Both the position numbers and the translations under genes were made by a program. 64,000 bases of DNA, from positions 2,556,908 to 2,620,907 of the forward strand of contig NZ_CP009501.1 of the NCBI RefSeq assembly GCF_000969885.1. Reading direction: 5' to 3'. The stretch is from Methanosarcina thermophila TM-1. GTDB taxonomy: Archaea > Halobacteriota > Methanosarcinia > Methanosarcinales > Methanosarcinaceae. The notes beneath the pieces were generated by a model, which was not told the origin of the DNA, made no database searches, and saw only the letters and a program-made list of their open reading frames with translations. Below are positions 18,019-28,521 of the stretch, in pieces. Each line of letters starts with the position of its first letter. Positions within the stretch are counted from its first letter, which is position 1.

Positions 18019-19590
18019 ATGAAAGTATTGGTCAGCGACTCACTCTCCAATGAAGGGTTGGAGATTCTAAGAGAACACTTTACGGTTGATGTTATCACCG
18101 GGCTTTCAGAAGAAGAGCTGGTGAAAAAAATCAAAGATTACGATGCTCTTGTTATACGCAGCGGTACCCAGGTTACTCAAAAGATTATCGAGGCTGCCGA
18201 CAAACTGAAAGTTATCGGGAGAGCTGGGGTCGGCGTTGACAATGTTGATGTGGACGCAGCTACTAAAAAAGGCATTATTGTGGCAAACGCTCCCGAAGGC
18301 AATATGATCTCGGCAGCTGAGCACACCATTGCTATGATGATGGCAATGTCCAGGAATATTCCCCAGGCAAATGCTTCCCTGAAATCAAGGGAATGGAAAC
18401 GCAATAAATTCATGGGCGTTGAGGTCAAAGGCAAGACCCTGGGAATTATAGGTCTCGGAAGAATCGGTTCTGAAGTCGCAAAGAGAGCTTTAGGGCTTGA
18501 AATGAACCTTATGGGGTACGATCCTTTTATTTCCGAGAAACGGGCAATAGAACTTGGAGTCAAGCTGGCTACAATTGACGAAATCGCAAAGGAAGCCGAC
18601 TACATTACAGTGCACACCCCTCTCACCAAAGAAACCAGGAACATTATTGATGAAGAACAATTCGCCCTAATGAAACCCGGTGTTAGAATTATCAACTGCG
18701 CTCGCGGCGGAATCATTAACGAAGACGCCCTGGCAAGAGCTCTTGAAAGCGGAAAAGTGGCCGGTGCTGCAATAGATGTTTTCGTTGAGGAGCCTCCGTT
18801 TAACAGCCCTCTCCTGAACTTTGACAATGTGATAGTTACTCCTCACCTTGGAGCTTCTACACAGGAAGCTCAGGTCAATGTGGCAATCGACATCGCAAAA
18901 GAAGTAGTATCCGTCCTCACAGGCGGGCTTGCAAAGAACGCAATCAATATCCCATCAGTAAAACCAGAAGCTATGGCGGTACTTGCCCCTTACATCAGGC
19001 TTTCGGAGATTATGGGCAAGATTGCAGGGCAGCTTGTAGATGGAAATTACGAAAAGGTAGAAATCGGATACAATGGAGAGATCTCTGGAAAGGACACTAG
19101 ACCTCTTACAGTTTCTGCACTTAAAGGGCTGCTTGAGATGGCACTTGGCTCCGGAGTAAATTATGTCAATGCTCCTGCCCTTGCAAAGTCCAGAAAGATT
19201 GCAGTTGTGGAGAGCAAGTCCGAATCCTCTGAGGAGTATTCATCCACCATCAGTATCAAGCTTAGCAACAATGGACAGGCTAAACTGGTTGCAGGCACCG
19301 TTGTTGGGGATGAACCGAAGATCGTTGCCGTCGATGAAGACAGAGTTGATATCTTCCCTGCAGGTCGTATGATCTTTGCCAAACATATTAACAGACCCAA
19401 TGTTATCGGACCATGCTGCCTCGTACTAGGGAAAAATAATATCAACATCTCAGGTATGCAGGTCGGCAGGTCAGAAATCGGAGGCGTTACCATGATGGTT
19501 CTTAACGTAGACTCTGAGGTTCCTGATTCGATCCTTAATGAAGTCAGAAAAGTGGATGGAATACTCGATGCTAAACTTGTAACTCTCTAA
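18019..19590 (+). CDS. serA: D-3-phosphoglycerate dehydrogenase
   Basis: NAD-dependent first enzyme of serine synthesis. I chose ATG 18019 (523 residues) because GGAG at 18007-18010 stands eight bases before it; the longer reading from 17989 has no support. Domains are substrate/NAD binding with GLGRIGSEVAKRA, the catalytic Arg in NCARGGIINEDAL, Glu in VFVEEPP and His in TPHLGAST, then the intervening domain and a C-terminal ACT domain (INISGMQVGRSEIGG) that may bind serine. A GC-rich hairpin follows. Confidence 0.95.
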   Translation: MKVLVSDSLSNEGLEILREHFTVDVITGLSEEELVKKIKDYDALVIRSGTQVTQKIIEAADKLKVIGRAGVGVDNVDVDAATKKGIIVANAPEGNMISAAEHTIAMMMAMSRNIPQANASLKSREWKRNKFMGVEVKGKTLGIIGLGRIGSEVAKRALGLEMNLMGYDPFISEKRAIELGVKLATIDEIAKEADYITVHTPLTKETRNIIDEEQFALMKPGVRIINCARGGIINEDALARALESGKVAGAAIDVFVEEPPFNSPLLNFDNVIVTPHLGASTQEAQVNVAIDIAKEVVSVLTGGLAKNAINIPSVKPEAMAVLAPYIRLSEIMGKIAGQLVDGNYEKVEIGYNGEISGKDTRPLTVSALKGLLEMALGSGVNYVNAPALAKSRKIAVVESKSESSEEYSSTISIKLSNNGQAKLVAGTVVGDEPKIVAVDEDRVDIFPAGRMIFAKHINRPNVIGPCCLVLGKNNINISGMQVGRSEIGGVTMMVLNVDSEVPDSILNEVRKVDGILDAKLVTL

Positions 19591-19613
19591 ATTCCAATTT
19601 CAGGAAGGCTTTA

Positions 19614-19651
19614 CTCCGGCGAAAGTTTAAGGTGAGTATTCCGCGCCGGAG
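19614..19651 (+). terminator. Terminator hairpin after serA
   Basis: CTCCGGCG at 19614-19621 pairs exactly with CGCCGGAG at 19644-19651, followed by a T-run (ATTTTTTG at 19659-19666). Good position 24 bases after the serA stop. Confidence 0.7.
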
Positions 19652-19762
19652 CCCTTAGATTTTTTGAATTTCTATCCTGAAAATGTTTAATTTTAATTGT
19701 TATGCTTCTTTAGGTTAGGCTGTCATGCTCTACTTGATAGTATCAATTTAAGGGGTTAGTTA

Positions 19763-20266
19763 ATGGAAGAACTTAAACGAGTAGTTTCCGTTCCGTTTAA
19801 AAAAACACTTGCATCTTCTCTTTCAGAAAAAGATTTTGAGTATTCCCTGGCTTTTGACCTGAAATGGTTCTCCCCGAAAATTGCCTCAAAGGTAAAAGAA
19901 AAAGCTCTTGAAGCAGGCATTCTCTCCCTTAAAGCCGGAACTCTTGTGCCATGCTTCGATGTGGAAAGTATCCGGCTTCCACATGCATTTAAGCCATCGG
20001 AGAATTTCCTTGAAATCCAGAAAAATTCCAATGCAGAAAAGCCGGAAAAGGAAGAAATTTCTCTCGAACAGGTTCTGGAATTTATCTCAACAGATACCGG
20101 AGTAAACCGGCAGAAACTTGTTTCGGAAATTAACTCCATGCAGGATCGACTTTCCTACCTTGTGGATGTCCGAATAGTAGCACTTATTGTCGGAAAAAAG
20201 TTTGGATGCAGTATAGAAGCAATCTTCGAAAGAGTTGCTAGGTCTGTACTCGGCATCTCTTTTTAA
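19763..20266 (+). CDS. DUF2240 family protein
   Basis: A 167-residue archaeal protein. The N-terminal half (VVSVPFKKTLASSLSEKDFEYSLAFDLKWFSP) resembles a winged helix, followed by a variable charged linker and a helical C-terminus (LVSEINSMQDRLSYLVDVRIVALIVGKKFG). The function of the family is not established. It is preceded by GGGGTTAG at 19752. It stands alone between serA and the minus-strand decarboxylase. Confidence 0.75.
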   Translation: MEELKRVVSVPFKKTLASSLSEKDFEYSLAFDLKWFSPKIASKVKEKALEAGILSLKAGTLVPCFDVESIRLPHAFKPSENFLEIQKNSNAEKPEKEEISLEQVLEFISTDTGVNRQKLVSEINSMQDRLSYLVDVRIVALIVGKKFGCSIEAIFERVARSVLGISF

Positions 20267-20372
20267 TAAGTCTCCGCAATTAATCAAATAGGCAATTAAT
20301 CAAATAGATTTGATGGAAGCCCCCCTCTAAGCCGATGTTCTTATAATCTCCTCAAGGTTTAATCTACAAAGT

Positions 20373-22001
20373 TTATAAATTTTTATGAATTGCTCTCATA
20401 AGTGGGGGAGCTGAGAGTTCTGGCGTAACTATTTCTATATATGCGCCGACCTTAGCAGTATCCAGCTCTCTCATGATCTTATCAAGCTCACCACAGGTGG
20501 TGGCTTTTCTTGTTATCCAGTTATTACGACCAAGTACCTCTGGCAACTTATGGTATTGCCACTCTGGAATGTCATTGTAGCAGTAATCTAATTTTTTAGA
20601 TAGCATTCTTTCTATCAGATATCCTTGATTATTCAGCACGAAAATAATAGGCTTTAGACCATAACGGTAAAACTGGCTGATCTCCTGGACTGTCATCTGG
20701 TGTGACCCTTCTCCTGTCATAAGAATTACTCGTCTATCAGGTGCAGCCAGTGCAGTGCCAAAGGCAGCAGGAGTAGCCCAGCCTATCGCCCCCCAGAGCA
20801 TCTGGCTCAGGAATTTAACTCCTTTTGGTAAAGGGAAAGGTAGTAACCCATAAAAGGATGAGGTCGAGTCAACTACAACTATGTCATCGGGCTTAAAAAA
20901 TTCGGCGTATTTGGCGTATAAATAGTCAGCTGTTATCGTGTCTTCGGCATTTACCTCTGGAACTGCGGGGTGTTTTGCCACAGGTCCCCTTACATCAGTA
21001 CGCTTATTAAGCCTTCTGGAAAGTCCCTCCAGAACATCAAGCATTTTCACATTGATATAATCAGTGTTTCCTATATGGACACTGAAAGGCATGATATTGA
21101 TAATTCGGGATTTATCCAGCTTTGCCGTGAACATGCCCATATTAATATCAGACATGACAACGCCTATGGCAAGTATGCAGTCACAGGATTCCACAAATTC
21201 CTGAATTTCAGGATTGATAAGCTGTCCCATATATATTCCCATGTAGGAGGGATTTGTCTCATCAAGTACGGCTTTGTCCAGCGCCATAGAAGCATAAGGC
21301 AAGCCTGAAGCATTAATAACAGCCATAGCGAGGTCTTTAAGACCAAATCGGTCAACAAGGAAGCCCGGCATAATACAGGCTTGTTTTGCTTTTGATAACT
21401 TAGCTGTAATAATCGAGACCACTTCTTCAAGAGTGGCAGGATCGCTTTTTACAAACACACTCTTTGGTGCCGTAAGGGATGAAATCTCTGCATTCACATA
21501 GTCGTGAGGTATTGCAATGTAGACAGGCTGGCGATTTTCCAGGGCTGCCTCGATAACACGCTCGACTTCATCAACGCAGTTTTCCGGAGTAAGCATTGTA
21601 CTGGCACATACTACTGGCGTAGCCATATCCATAAATGTGCCGTACTCTCCGTCACCCAGCGAATGATGTACTATGGCATGCCTCTTCTGTATCTGCATTT
21701 TCGGAATTCCTACAATATGAAATACCAGATTGTTCTCCGCATAAGAGCCTGCTATACCGCATAATGCCGAGAGCTCACCTACCCCAAAGGTAGTAGACAG
21801 TGCTGACATACGATTAATACGAGCGTAGCCGTCAGCAGCATATGCAGCATTCAGCTCGTTGCAACAACCTATCCAGCGAAGTTCATTATCATCGCATATC
21901 GCATTGTTGATAGGAAACGCAAAGTCTCCTGGCACACCGAAAATATCCCTTATTCCCAGTTGTTTTAATCTACCCAGAAGATATTGAATAACAGTCGGCA
22001 T
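20373..22001 (-). CDS. Thiamine-diphosphate 2-oxo-acid decarboxylase (pyruvate/indolepyruvate type)
   Basis: Non-oxidative decarboxylase of 542 residues, the length of the PDC/IPDC family. All key residues of that family are visible: Asp26 in GVPGDF, the TPP-activating Glu49 in NELNAAYAADGYAR, the His pair 112-113 in VHHSLGDG, GEGS at 430-433, the paired Asn 457-458 and Glu464. It is therefore more like a decarboxylase than acetolactate synthase. It would convert a 2-oxo acid to an aldehyde. The start ATG overlaps the stop of a small upstream ORF as TAATG, with AGGGGGT as ribosome site. Such genes are rare in methanogens, which suggests acquisition. Confidence 0.9.
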   Translation of the reverse strand: MPTVIQYLLGRLKQLGIRDIFGVPGDFAFPINNAICDDNELRWIGCCNELNAAYAADGYARINRMSALSTTFGVGELSALCGIAGSYAENNLVFHIVGIPKMQIQKRHAIVHHSLGDGEYGTFMDMATPVVCASTMLTPENCVDEVERVIEAALENRQPVYIAIPHDYVNAEISSLTAPKSVFVKSDPATLEEVVSIITAKLSKAKQACIMPGFLVDRFGLKDLAMAVINASGLPYASMALDKAVLDETNPSYMGIYMGQLINPEIQEFVESCDCILAIGVVMSDINMGMFTAKLDKSRIINIMPFSVHIGNTDYINVKMLDVLEGLSRRLNKRTDVRGPVAKHPAVPEVNAEDTITADYLYAKYAEFFKPDDIVVVDSTSSFYGLLPFPLPKGVKFLSQMLWGAIGWATPAAFGTALAAPDRRVILMTGEGSHQMTVQEISQFYRYGLKPIIFVLNNQGYLIERMLSKKLDYCYNDIPEWQYHKLPEVLGRNNWITRKATTCGELDKIMRELDTAKVGAYIEIVTPELSAPPLMRAIHKNL

Positions 22002-22222
22002 TAATAGTACCCCCTGGTTGAGTTACTTATTTCATCACATAGATCAAGTACAGCTTTCATAAGTTTTGAGAAGTCCAGTCCATTAATTTTGAGAAGTATA
22101 GATATAGACTTGAAAAAGGGACTGACGTGGGCTTCCCGGCAGTTATCGGGAGCAGACAGAGCAAGCATGGCAGGACTAATTATAGAGTCTTTTTTGTTTT
22201 GCGGCTCCTGGCTAATATGCAT
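22001..22222 (-). CDS. Small ORF coupled to the decarboxylase
   Basis: A 73-codon ORF ending in a TAATG overlap with the decarboxylase start. It has no recognised domain; the C-terminal half (SPFFKSISILLKINGLDFSKLMKAVLDLCDEIS) could form amphipathic helices. No clear ribosome site precedes its ATG. It may be a genuine small protein, the end of a lost gene, or a leader ORF used for translational coupling. Confidence 0.4.
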   Translation of the reverse strand: MHISQEPQNKKDSIISPAMLALSAPDNCREAHVSPFFKSISILLKINGLDFSKLMKAVLDLCDEISNSTRGYY

Positions 22223-23273
<1,051 letters not shown>

Positions 23274-23283
23274 GGTGTCGAAG

Positions 23284-23706
23284 ATGACGGTTATCGATGC
23301 AAATGGACTTATTATGGGGCGTCTTGCAAGTACGGTTGCAAAACAGTTGCTTTCAGGAGACGATGAGATTTACATTGTAAATGCTGAAAAAACTGTAATT
23401 TCTGGCTCAAGGGCTACTACCCTCAAAGATTACCGGGAAGCCCGGGAGAGAGGATCCAAGGAATTCGGGCCTTACTTCCCGAAGCGTCCGGACCGCATCC
23501 TTAAGAGGACTGTCCGAGGCATGCTGCCTTATAAGAGAGCAAGAGGCAGGGACGCAATGTCCAGACTCAAAGTTTATGTAGGCGTTCCCCCTGAACTCAA
23601 GGACGCTGAAAAAATCACTATTCCTGATGCAGATATGAGACGTTTGAGCTCCAGCAAATATATCGAACTTGGTGAAGTGAGCCGGAAAATGGGTTCAAAG
23701 TTCTAA
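23284..23706 (+). CDS. rpl13: Large-subunit ribosomal protein L13
   Basis: A 140-residue uL13. ATG 23284 is preferred over GTG 23275 because GAGGTG (23271-23276) is the ribosome site for it. Signatures are [21 protein letters not shown] and [18 protein letters not shown]. It is separated from S9 by 13 bases. Confidence 0.95.
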   Translation: MTVIDANGLIMGRLASTVAKQLLSGDDEIYIVNAEKTVISGSRATTLKDYREARERGSKEFGPYFPKRPDRILKRTVRGMLPYKRARGRDAMSRLKVYVGVPPELKDAEKITIPDADMRRLSSSKYIELGEVSRKMGSKF

Positions 23707-23713
23707 AGGGTGA

Positions 23714-24124
<411 letters not shown>

Positions 24125-24128
24125 AAAT

Positions 24129-24317
24129 ATGATCCCAGTCCGATGTTTCTCATGTGGAAAAGTAATCTCAAACTATTGGGATGAGTACAAAAGACGTGTC
24201 AATGATGGCGAACCCGCTGCTGTAGTGCTGGATGATCTCGGGATCACCCGCTACTGTTGCCGCAGAATGTTGCTGAGCCATGTTGAACTCGTTGATGTGT
24301 TTTCGCCGTACCAGTAA
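24129..24317 (+). CDS. rpoN: RNA polymerase subunit N
   Basis: A 62-residue homologue of eukaryotic RPB10. The zinc site is visible: CFSCGK at the N-terminus and YCCRRM near residue 45. ATG 24129 gives the family's usual [12 protein letters not shown]; a longer frame from 24078 is not supported. The stop codon TAA at 24315-24317 touches the first base of tRNA-Pro. Confidence 0.95.
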   Translation: MIPVRCFSCGKVISNYWDEYKRRVNDGEPAAVVLDDLGITRYCCRRMLLSHVELVDVFSPYQ

Positions 24318-24392
24318 GGGACCGTAGGGTAGCCTGGTCCATCCTTCGGCGTTCGGGACGCCGGAACCTGAGTTCGAATCTCAGCGGTCCCA
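24318..24392 (+). tRNA. tRNA-Pro (anticodon CGG)
   Basis: Acceptor GGGACCG pairs with CGGTCCC. The anticodon stem CGGCG/CGCCG encloses the loop TTCGGGA with anticodon CGG and G37, as expected for proline. The T stem CTGAG/CTCAG encloses TTCGAAT, with A as the discriminator base. CCA is not encoded. It starts directly after the rpoN stop, inside the ribosomal/RNAP cluster, so it is probably processed from that transcript. Confidence 0.95.
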
Positions 24393-24505
24393 TTTCCCTA
24401 TTTTCAGGGTGCTGGTTTTAAGGCATGTACTGTAAAATATCAAACTTTTCATTATTCTCAATTATCGGAATTCATCGGAGCGTTTTTAAGTTTAAGGGTG
24501 ATCAG

Positions 24506-24688
24506 TTGGTCAAGGAAAAATATACCCGGTTTGAGCGGACGCGAATTGTAGGTGCAAGATCATTGCAGATTGCAATGGGGGCTCCTGTCCTTGTGGAAGA
24601 TGACGGGCGGCTGGATCCTCTCAGTATCGCTATTGAAGAGTTGAAAGCCGGAGTTATTCCTATCACGGTCAAACGTAAAATCAGTTGA
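24506..24688 (+). CDS. rpoK: RNA polymerase subunit K
   Basis: A 60-residue omega/RPB6 counterpart. I place the start at TTG 24506: GGTGAT at 24497-24502 lies three bases before it, the same spacing seen at other genes here. Motifs are [20 protein letters not shown] and [12 protein letters not shown], diagnostic for RpoK. A longer frame from 24425 lacks a ribosome site and family similarity. Confidence 0.93.
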   Translation: MVKEKYTRFERTRIVGARSLQIAMGAPVLVEDDGRLDPLSIAIEELKAGVIPITVKRKIS

Positions 24689-24758
24689 AAACGCAGTGGG
24701 ATACATTTTCAGATATCGAATGTGTTTTATTGTTGATTCTATATTATGAGGTGACTTT

Positions 24759-25502
24759 ATGGAGGAAATTGAGAAAACAGGGCAGGAGGAAAATGAAGCA
24801 CAGCCTGTGCCTGAAGAAAATATTGAGGCTGAAACAGAACCTGCACCTGAAAAGGAAGCCGAAGCAGAATCCGAATCTGTGCCTGAAACCGAGGGTGAAG
24901 CAGCTTCTGTTAAAGAAGAGGGTTCCACATCCCTTGTGTCCATTGACGAATACCTGGCAGCAGGTGTTCACATAGGTACTCAGCAAAAGACCCAGGATAT
25001 GATGCGTTTCGTATACAGGGTCAGAACTGATGGATTATATGTTCTTGACATCCAGTCAACAGATGAAAGAATCAAAGCTGCAGCGAAATTATTGTCTCAT
25101 TACGATCCCTCAAGAATTCTTGTGGTTTCTTCAAGGCAGTACGGGCAGCATCCTGCAAGGATGTTTTCCAGAGCACTCGGTACCAAAGCAATGCTTGGAA
25201 GGTTCATTCCTGGCTCGCTTACAAACCCGCAGATTCACGGTTTCTTTGAACCTGATATTGTAGTCGTTACCGACCCTGCAGGCGATGCCCAGGTTGTGAA
25301 GGAAGCTTCAAGCATCGGAGTACCAATTGTAGCACTCTGTGATACCAACAACCTGACTTCAAATGTGGATCTTGTAATCCCCACAAACAACAAAGGTAGA
25401 AAAGCACTTTCTCTTGTCTACTGGTTGCTTGCGAGGGAAGTCGCACGGCTTAATAATATTCCTTTCAATTACTCATTGGACGACTTCGAAACACCTCTGT
25501 GA
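24759..25502 (+). CDS. rps2: Small-subunit ribosomal protein S2
   Basis: A 247-residue uS2. The core begins near residue 58 ([20 protein letters not shown]) and includes [21 protein letters not shown] and ALCDTNN. The first 55 residues are an unusual Glu/Pro/Ala-rich acidic extension ([15 protein letters not shown]). GAGGTGA precedes the start. It ends the translation/transcription part of the cluster. Confidence 0.94.
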   Translation: MEEIEKTGQEENEAQPVPEENIEAETEPAPEKEAEAESESVPETEGEAASVKEEGSTSLVSIDEYLAAGVHIGTQQKTQDMMRFVYRVRTDGLYVLDIQSTDERIKAAAKLLSHYDPSRILVVSSRQYGQHPARMFSRALGTKAMLGRFIPGSLTNPQIHGFFEPDIVVVTDPAGDAQVVKEASSIGVPIVALCDTNNLTSNVDLVIPTNNKGRKALSLVYWLLAREVARLNNIPFNYSLDDFETPL

Positions 25503-25533
25503 TTCTGAAAGGCAGTCCTGCATACTGCAAGGC

Positions 25534-25567
25534 TATATAAAAATGATTCATATCTTATATGGGTGAT
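25534..25567 (+). promoter_or_regulatory. TATA box and ribosome site for the MEMO gene
   Basis: TATATAAAAA at 25534-25543 lies 29 bases before the ATG, and GGTGAT at 25562-25567 sits four bases before it. This is a compact promoter that would give a very short leader and an independent transcript after rps2. Confidence 0.5.
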
Positions 25568-25571
25568 ATAG

Positions 25572-26369
25572 ATGAGACAACCAGCAGTTGCAGGGCAATT
25601 CTATCCCCTGCGTCCTGAGAATCTAGAGAAAGAACTCAAGCAATGTTTTGAAGGTCTGGAGATCCGGGAACGAAATGTCCTCGGGGCTATCTGCCCGCAT
25701 GCCGGATATGTTTATTCAGGTAAGGTAGCTGCACACGTCTATGCAGTTCTCCCTAAAGCCGATACATATGTCATTTTCGGTCCCAACCATACGGGATACG
25801 GCTCACCTGTATCAGTGTCCACGGATACTTGGAAAACTCCCTTGGGATCTCTCGAGGTTGATCGTGAACTTGCAGACGGGCTATCAGGAAGTATTGTTGA
25901 CTTGGATGAGCTCGGACACCGATACGAGCATTCTATCGAAGTTCAGCTTCCTTTCCTTCAATATCGCTTTGATCAGGATTTCATGATCCTTCCTATCTGC
26001 CTTGGTATGCAGGATGAAGAAACCGCAGTTGAGGTTGGAAACCTTGTTGCGGAGCTTGCTTCCAAAAGTGGGAAAAAATTGGCTTTCATTGCATCCAGCG
26101 ATTTTACTCACTACGAGCCTGCAAATGTTGCAAGGGAAATAGACAATGAAGTTATAGGGACTATCCTTAACCTGGACATTCCGGGAATGTATGAGAAACT
26201 TTACAGGAAAAACGCTTCTGTGTGCGGATACGGGCCAATTGCTGCAATGTTAACAGCATCAAAAAAGCTTGGTGCAAATCGGGCTGAACTGCTTAAATAT
26301 TCAAATAGTGGAGATGTTTCCGGAGACACCAGTGCAGTAGTAGGATATGCCGCGATTATTGTCGAGTAA
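25572..26369 (+). CDS. MEMO1 family protein (AmmeMemoRadiSam protein B type)
   Basis: A 265-residue protein of the MEMO family, related in fold to extradiol dioxygenases. Conserved metal-type histidines are visible in CPHAGYVYSG, FGPNHTGYG, RYEHSIEVQLPFL and ASSDFTHYEP. The biochemical role in archaea is unresolved. In many archaea the gene lies between rps2 and mevalonate kinase, exactly as here, which hints at a role linked to that cluster without proving it. Confidence 0.9.
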   Translation: MRQPAVAGQFYPLRPENLEKELKQCFEGLEIRERNVLGAICPHAGYVYSGKVAAHVYAVLPKADTYVIFGPNHTGYGSPVSVSTDTWKTPLGSLEVDRELADGLSGSIVDLDELGHRYEHSIEVQLPFLQYRFDQDFMILPICLGMQDEETAVEVGNLVAELASKSGKKLAFIASSDFTHYEPANVAREIDNEVIGTILNLDIPGMYEKLYRKNASVCGYGPIAAMLTASKKLGANRAELLKYSNSGDVSGDTSAVVGYAAIIVE

Positions 26370-26730
26370 GGAAATTGTGGAGTAAGGAATTCTGCAGAGA
26401 GATGGAGCATACTCATTTTTAATTAAACAGCGGCAGGATAGTTACATATTCAAATAAATTTTTTATAAATTTTTACCGTTATCTACTTATTATAGGTTTG
26501 TAAAACAGGACAAACATCAAAAAGAAGTATTTTAGCATCTGGAAACAAATTAACGGTAAATTCATAAATAAATTCGCTGTCACGTTTCAAAATACTGTCA
26601 CGCTTCAAAATAAATTCACTCCTGCATTCAAAAACGAATCATTATTAAACTCAAAAAGTTGCCTTCAAATTCAAGTATAAATTTATTACTTATCTGCTTC
26701 AATCAAATTTGCAATTTTCAGAGGAGTAAT
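26370..26730. other. AT-rich spacer before mevalonate kinase
   Basis: No gene. AATAAATTTTTTATAAATTT near 26454-26473 is a TATA candidate, and ACGTTTCAAAATA / ACGCTTCAAAATAAA around 26582-26612 is a short direct repeat. Confidence 0.4.
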
Positions 26731-27636
26731 ATGGTTTCATGTTCTGCCCCCGGGAAAATCTATCTATTCGGAGAACATGCGGTTGTTTATGGTGAAACCG
26801 CAATAGGATGTGCAGTTGAATTAAGAACTCGTGTGCGAGCGGAACTGCACAACTCTATAATAATTCAATCGGAGATTGGCCAAACAGGGATTGATTTTGA
26901 GAAGCATCCTTATATCTCCGCAGCTATTGAAAAAATTAGGGAAATCCGACCAATAGATGGGGTTTTTTTGGAAGTCGATTCTGATATTCCTGTGGGTTCA
27001 GGACTCAGTTCATCTGCTGCTGTTACAATTGCAAGTCTAGGTGCTCTCAATGAACTGTTTGGCTGCGGTCTCTCTCTCGAAGAAATTGCTAAAATGGGGC
27101 ATGAAATCGAAGTCCAGGTACAAGGAGCTGCAAGTCCTACAGATACCTATGTCTCTACATTTGGAGGAGTTGTGAGCATTAACGACAGGAGGAAGTTGAG
27201 GACTCCTGATTGCGGGATTGTTGTAGGGAATACAGGTGTTTTCGCTTCCACAAAAGAGCTTGTAGCGAATGTTAGAAAGCTCCGTGAAAGTTATCCTAAC
27301 GTTGTAGAGCCTCTCATGGCTGTTATTGGAAGAACTTCCAGGATCGCAGAACCCTTTTTTCAGACAGGAGATTACCCTTCAATTGGCAAGCTTATGAATG
27401 TGAACCAGGGTCTTCTGGATGCTCTTGGAGTAAATACTTATGAACTCTCTAACCTAATTTACGCCGCCCGGAAAGCTGGAGCTTTCGGAGCAAAGCTTAC
27501 AGGAGGTGGAGGTGGGGGATGTATGGTTGCCCTTACAGCACCTGACAAATGTAGACAGGTTGCTGAAGCCATTGAAAACGCAGGGGGTAAAGCAATAATA
27601 ACAAAACCCACGGAGCAGGGCTTAAAGTTAGAATGA
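26731..27636 (+). CDS. mvk: Mevalonate kinase
   Basis: ATP-dependent phosphorylation of mevalonate in archaeal isoprenoid synthesis. Start at ATG 26731 (301 residues), with GAGGAG at 26721-26726; the longer reading from 26659 is rejected. GHMP-kinase signatures: CSAPGKIYLFGEHAVVYGE, VPVGSGLSSSAAVT-type loop (here IPVGSGLSSSAAV) and the C-terminal GAKLTGGGGGGCMVAL. It is the first of the mvk-ipk-fni lipid genes. Confidence 0.96.
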   Translation: MVSCSAPGKIYLFGEHAVVYGETAIGCAVELRTRVRAELHNSIIIQSEIGQTGIDFEKHPYISAAIEKIREIRPIDGVFLEVDSDIPVGSGLSSSAAVTIASLGALNELFGCGLSLEEIAKMGHEIEVQVQGAASPTDTYVSTFGGVVSINDRRKLRTPDCGIVVGNTGVFASTKELVANVRKLRESYPNVVEPLMAVIGRTSRIAEPFFQTGDYPSIGKLMNVNQGLLDALGVNTYELSNLIYAARKAGAFGAKLTGGGGGGCMVALTAPDKCRQVAEAIENAGGKAIITKPTEQGLKLE

Positions 27637-27732
27637 GCAACTCAAACCTTGAGCTTGCTAGAGTTTTATCTCATAATTTCACATTATTAATAACGAAGCT
27701 GGAAGTCTTAAAAGGGTATTAAGTGATATGGC

Positions 27733-28521
27733 ATGAAGGTTTCAACAGAACCTGTTATCCTGAAACTTGGGGGCAGCGTCATCACAGACAAAGCTGCAGA
27801 TCAAGGGATTGTAAGAGAAGCTGACCTCCTTAGGATTGCAAAGGAAGTTTCAGAATACCGGGGAAAAATGATTATTGTGCATGGTGCAGGTTCCTTTGGG
27901 CATACTTACGCCAAGAAATATGGACTTGATATGGGGTTTGATCCTGAAGGAGTTATTATAACACATGAGTCTGTCAAAAAACTTGCATCCAGAGTGGTAG
28001 ATGCTCTGAACGAGTATGGAGTCCGTGCTATAGCTGTACACCCTATGGGCTGTACGGTTTGCAGGAATGGGAGGATCGAGAGCATGTACCTTGACAATAT
28101 AAAACTCATGCTTGAGAAAGGTTTTGTCCCGGTGCTGCATGGGGATATGGTTATGGATCTCGAACTCGGGGCGTGCGTGCTCTCAGGAGACCAAATAGTT
28201 GCCTATCTTGCAAAAGAACTCAGGATTACCCGGCTCGGGCTTGGCTCTGCCGAGGATGGGGTGCTTGATAATAATGGAAAACCCATACTTGAGATCACCC
28301 CTGAGACCTTTGAGACTTTCAAGCATCACATAAGAGGTTCGGGAAGTACTGATGTTACAGGCGGAATGCTTGGGAAGGTACAGGAACTCCTGGAACTTAG
28401 CAAAACGTCTTGTATTACATCATATATATTTAATGCCGGAAAAGGAAATAACACATATAGGTTCTTGAATGGGGAATCCATAGGAACCAAAATCAGTCCG
28501 GATAAAAGGGTAGAAGTATGA
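27733..28521 (+). CDS. ipk: Isopentenyl phosphate kinase
   Basis: Phosphorylates isopentenyl phosphate to IPP in the archaeal mevalonate pathway. The 262-residue amino-acid-kinase-fold protein has ILKLGGSVITDK at the N-terminus, the HGAGSFGHTYAKKY motif with the catalytic His, and DVTGGMLGK near the C-terminus. Its stop overlaps the fni start (ATGA at 28518-28521), consistent with coupling. Confidence 0.95.
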   Translation: MKVSTEPVILKLGGSVITDKAADQGIVREADLLRIAKEVSEYRGKMIIVHGAGSFGHTYAKKYGLDMGFDPEGVIITHESVKKLASRVVDALNEYGVRAIAVHPMGCTVCRNGRIESMYLDNIKLMLEKGFVPVLHGDMVMDLELGACVLSGDQIVAYLAKELRITRLGLGSAEDGVLDNNGKPILEITPETFETFKHHIRGSGSTDVTGGMLGKVQELLELSKTSCITSYIFNAGKGNNTYRFLNGESIGTKISPDKRVEV

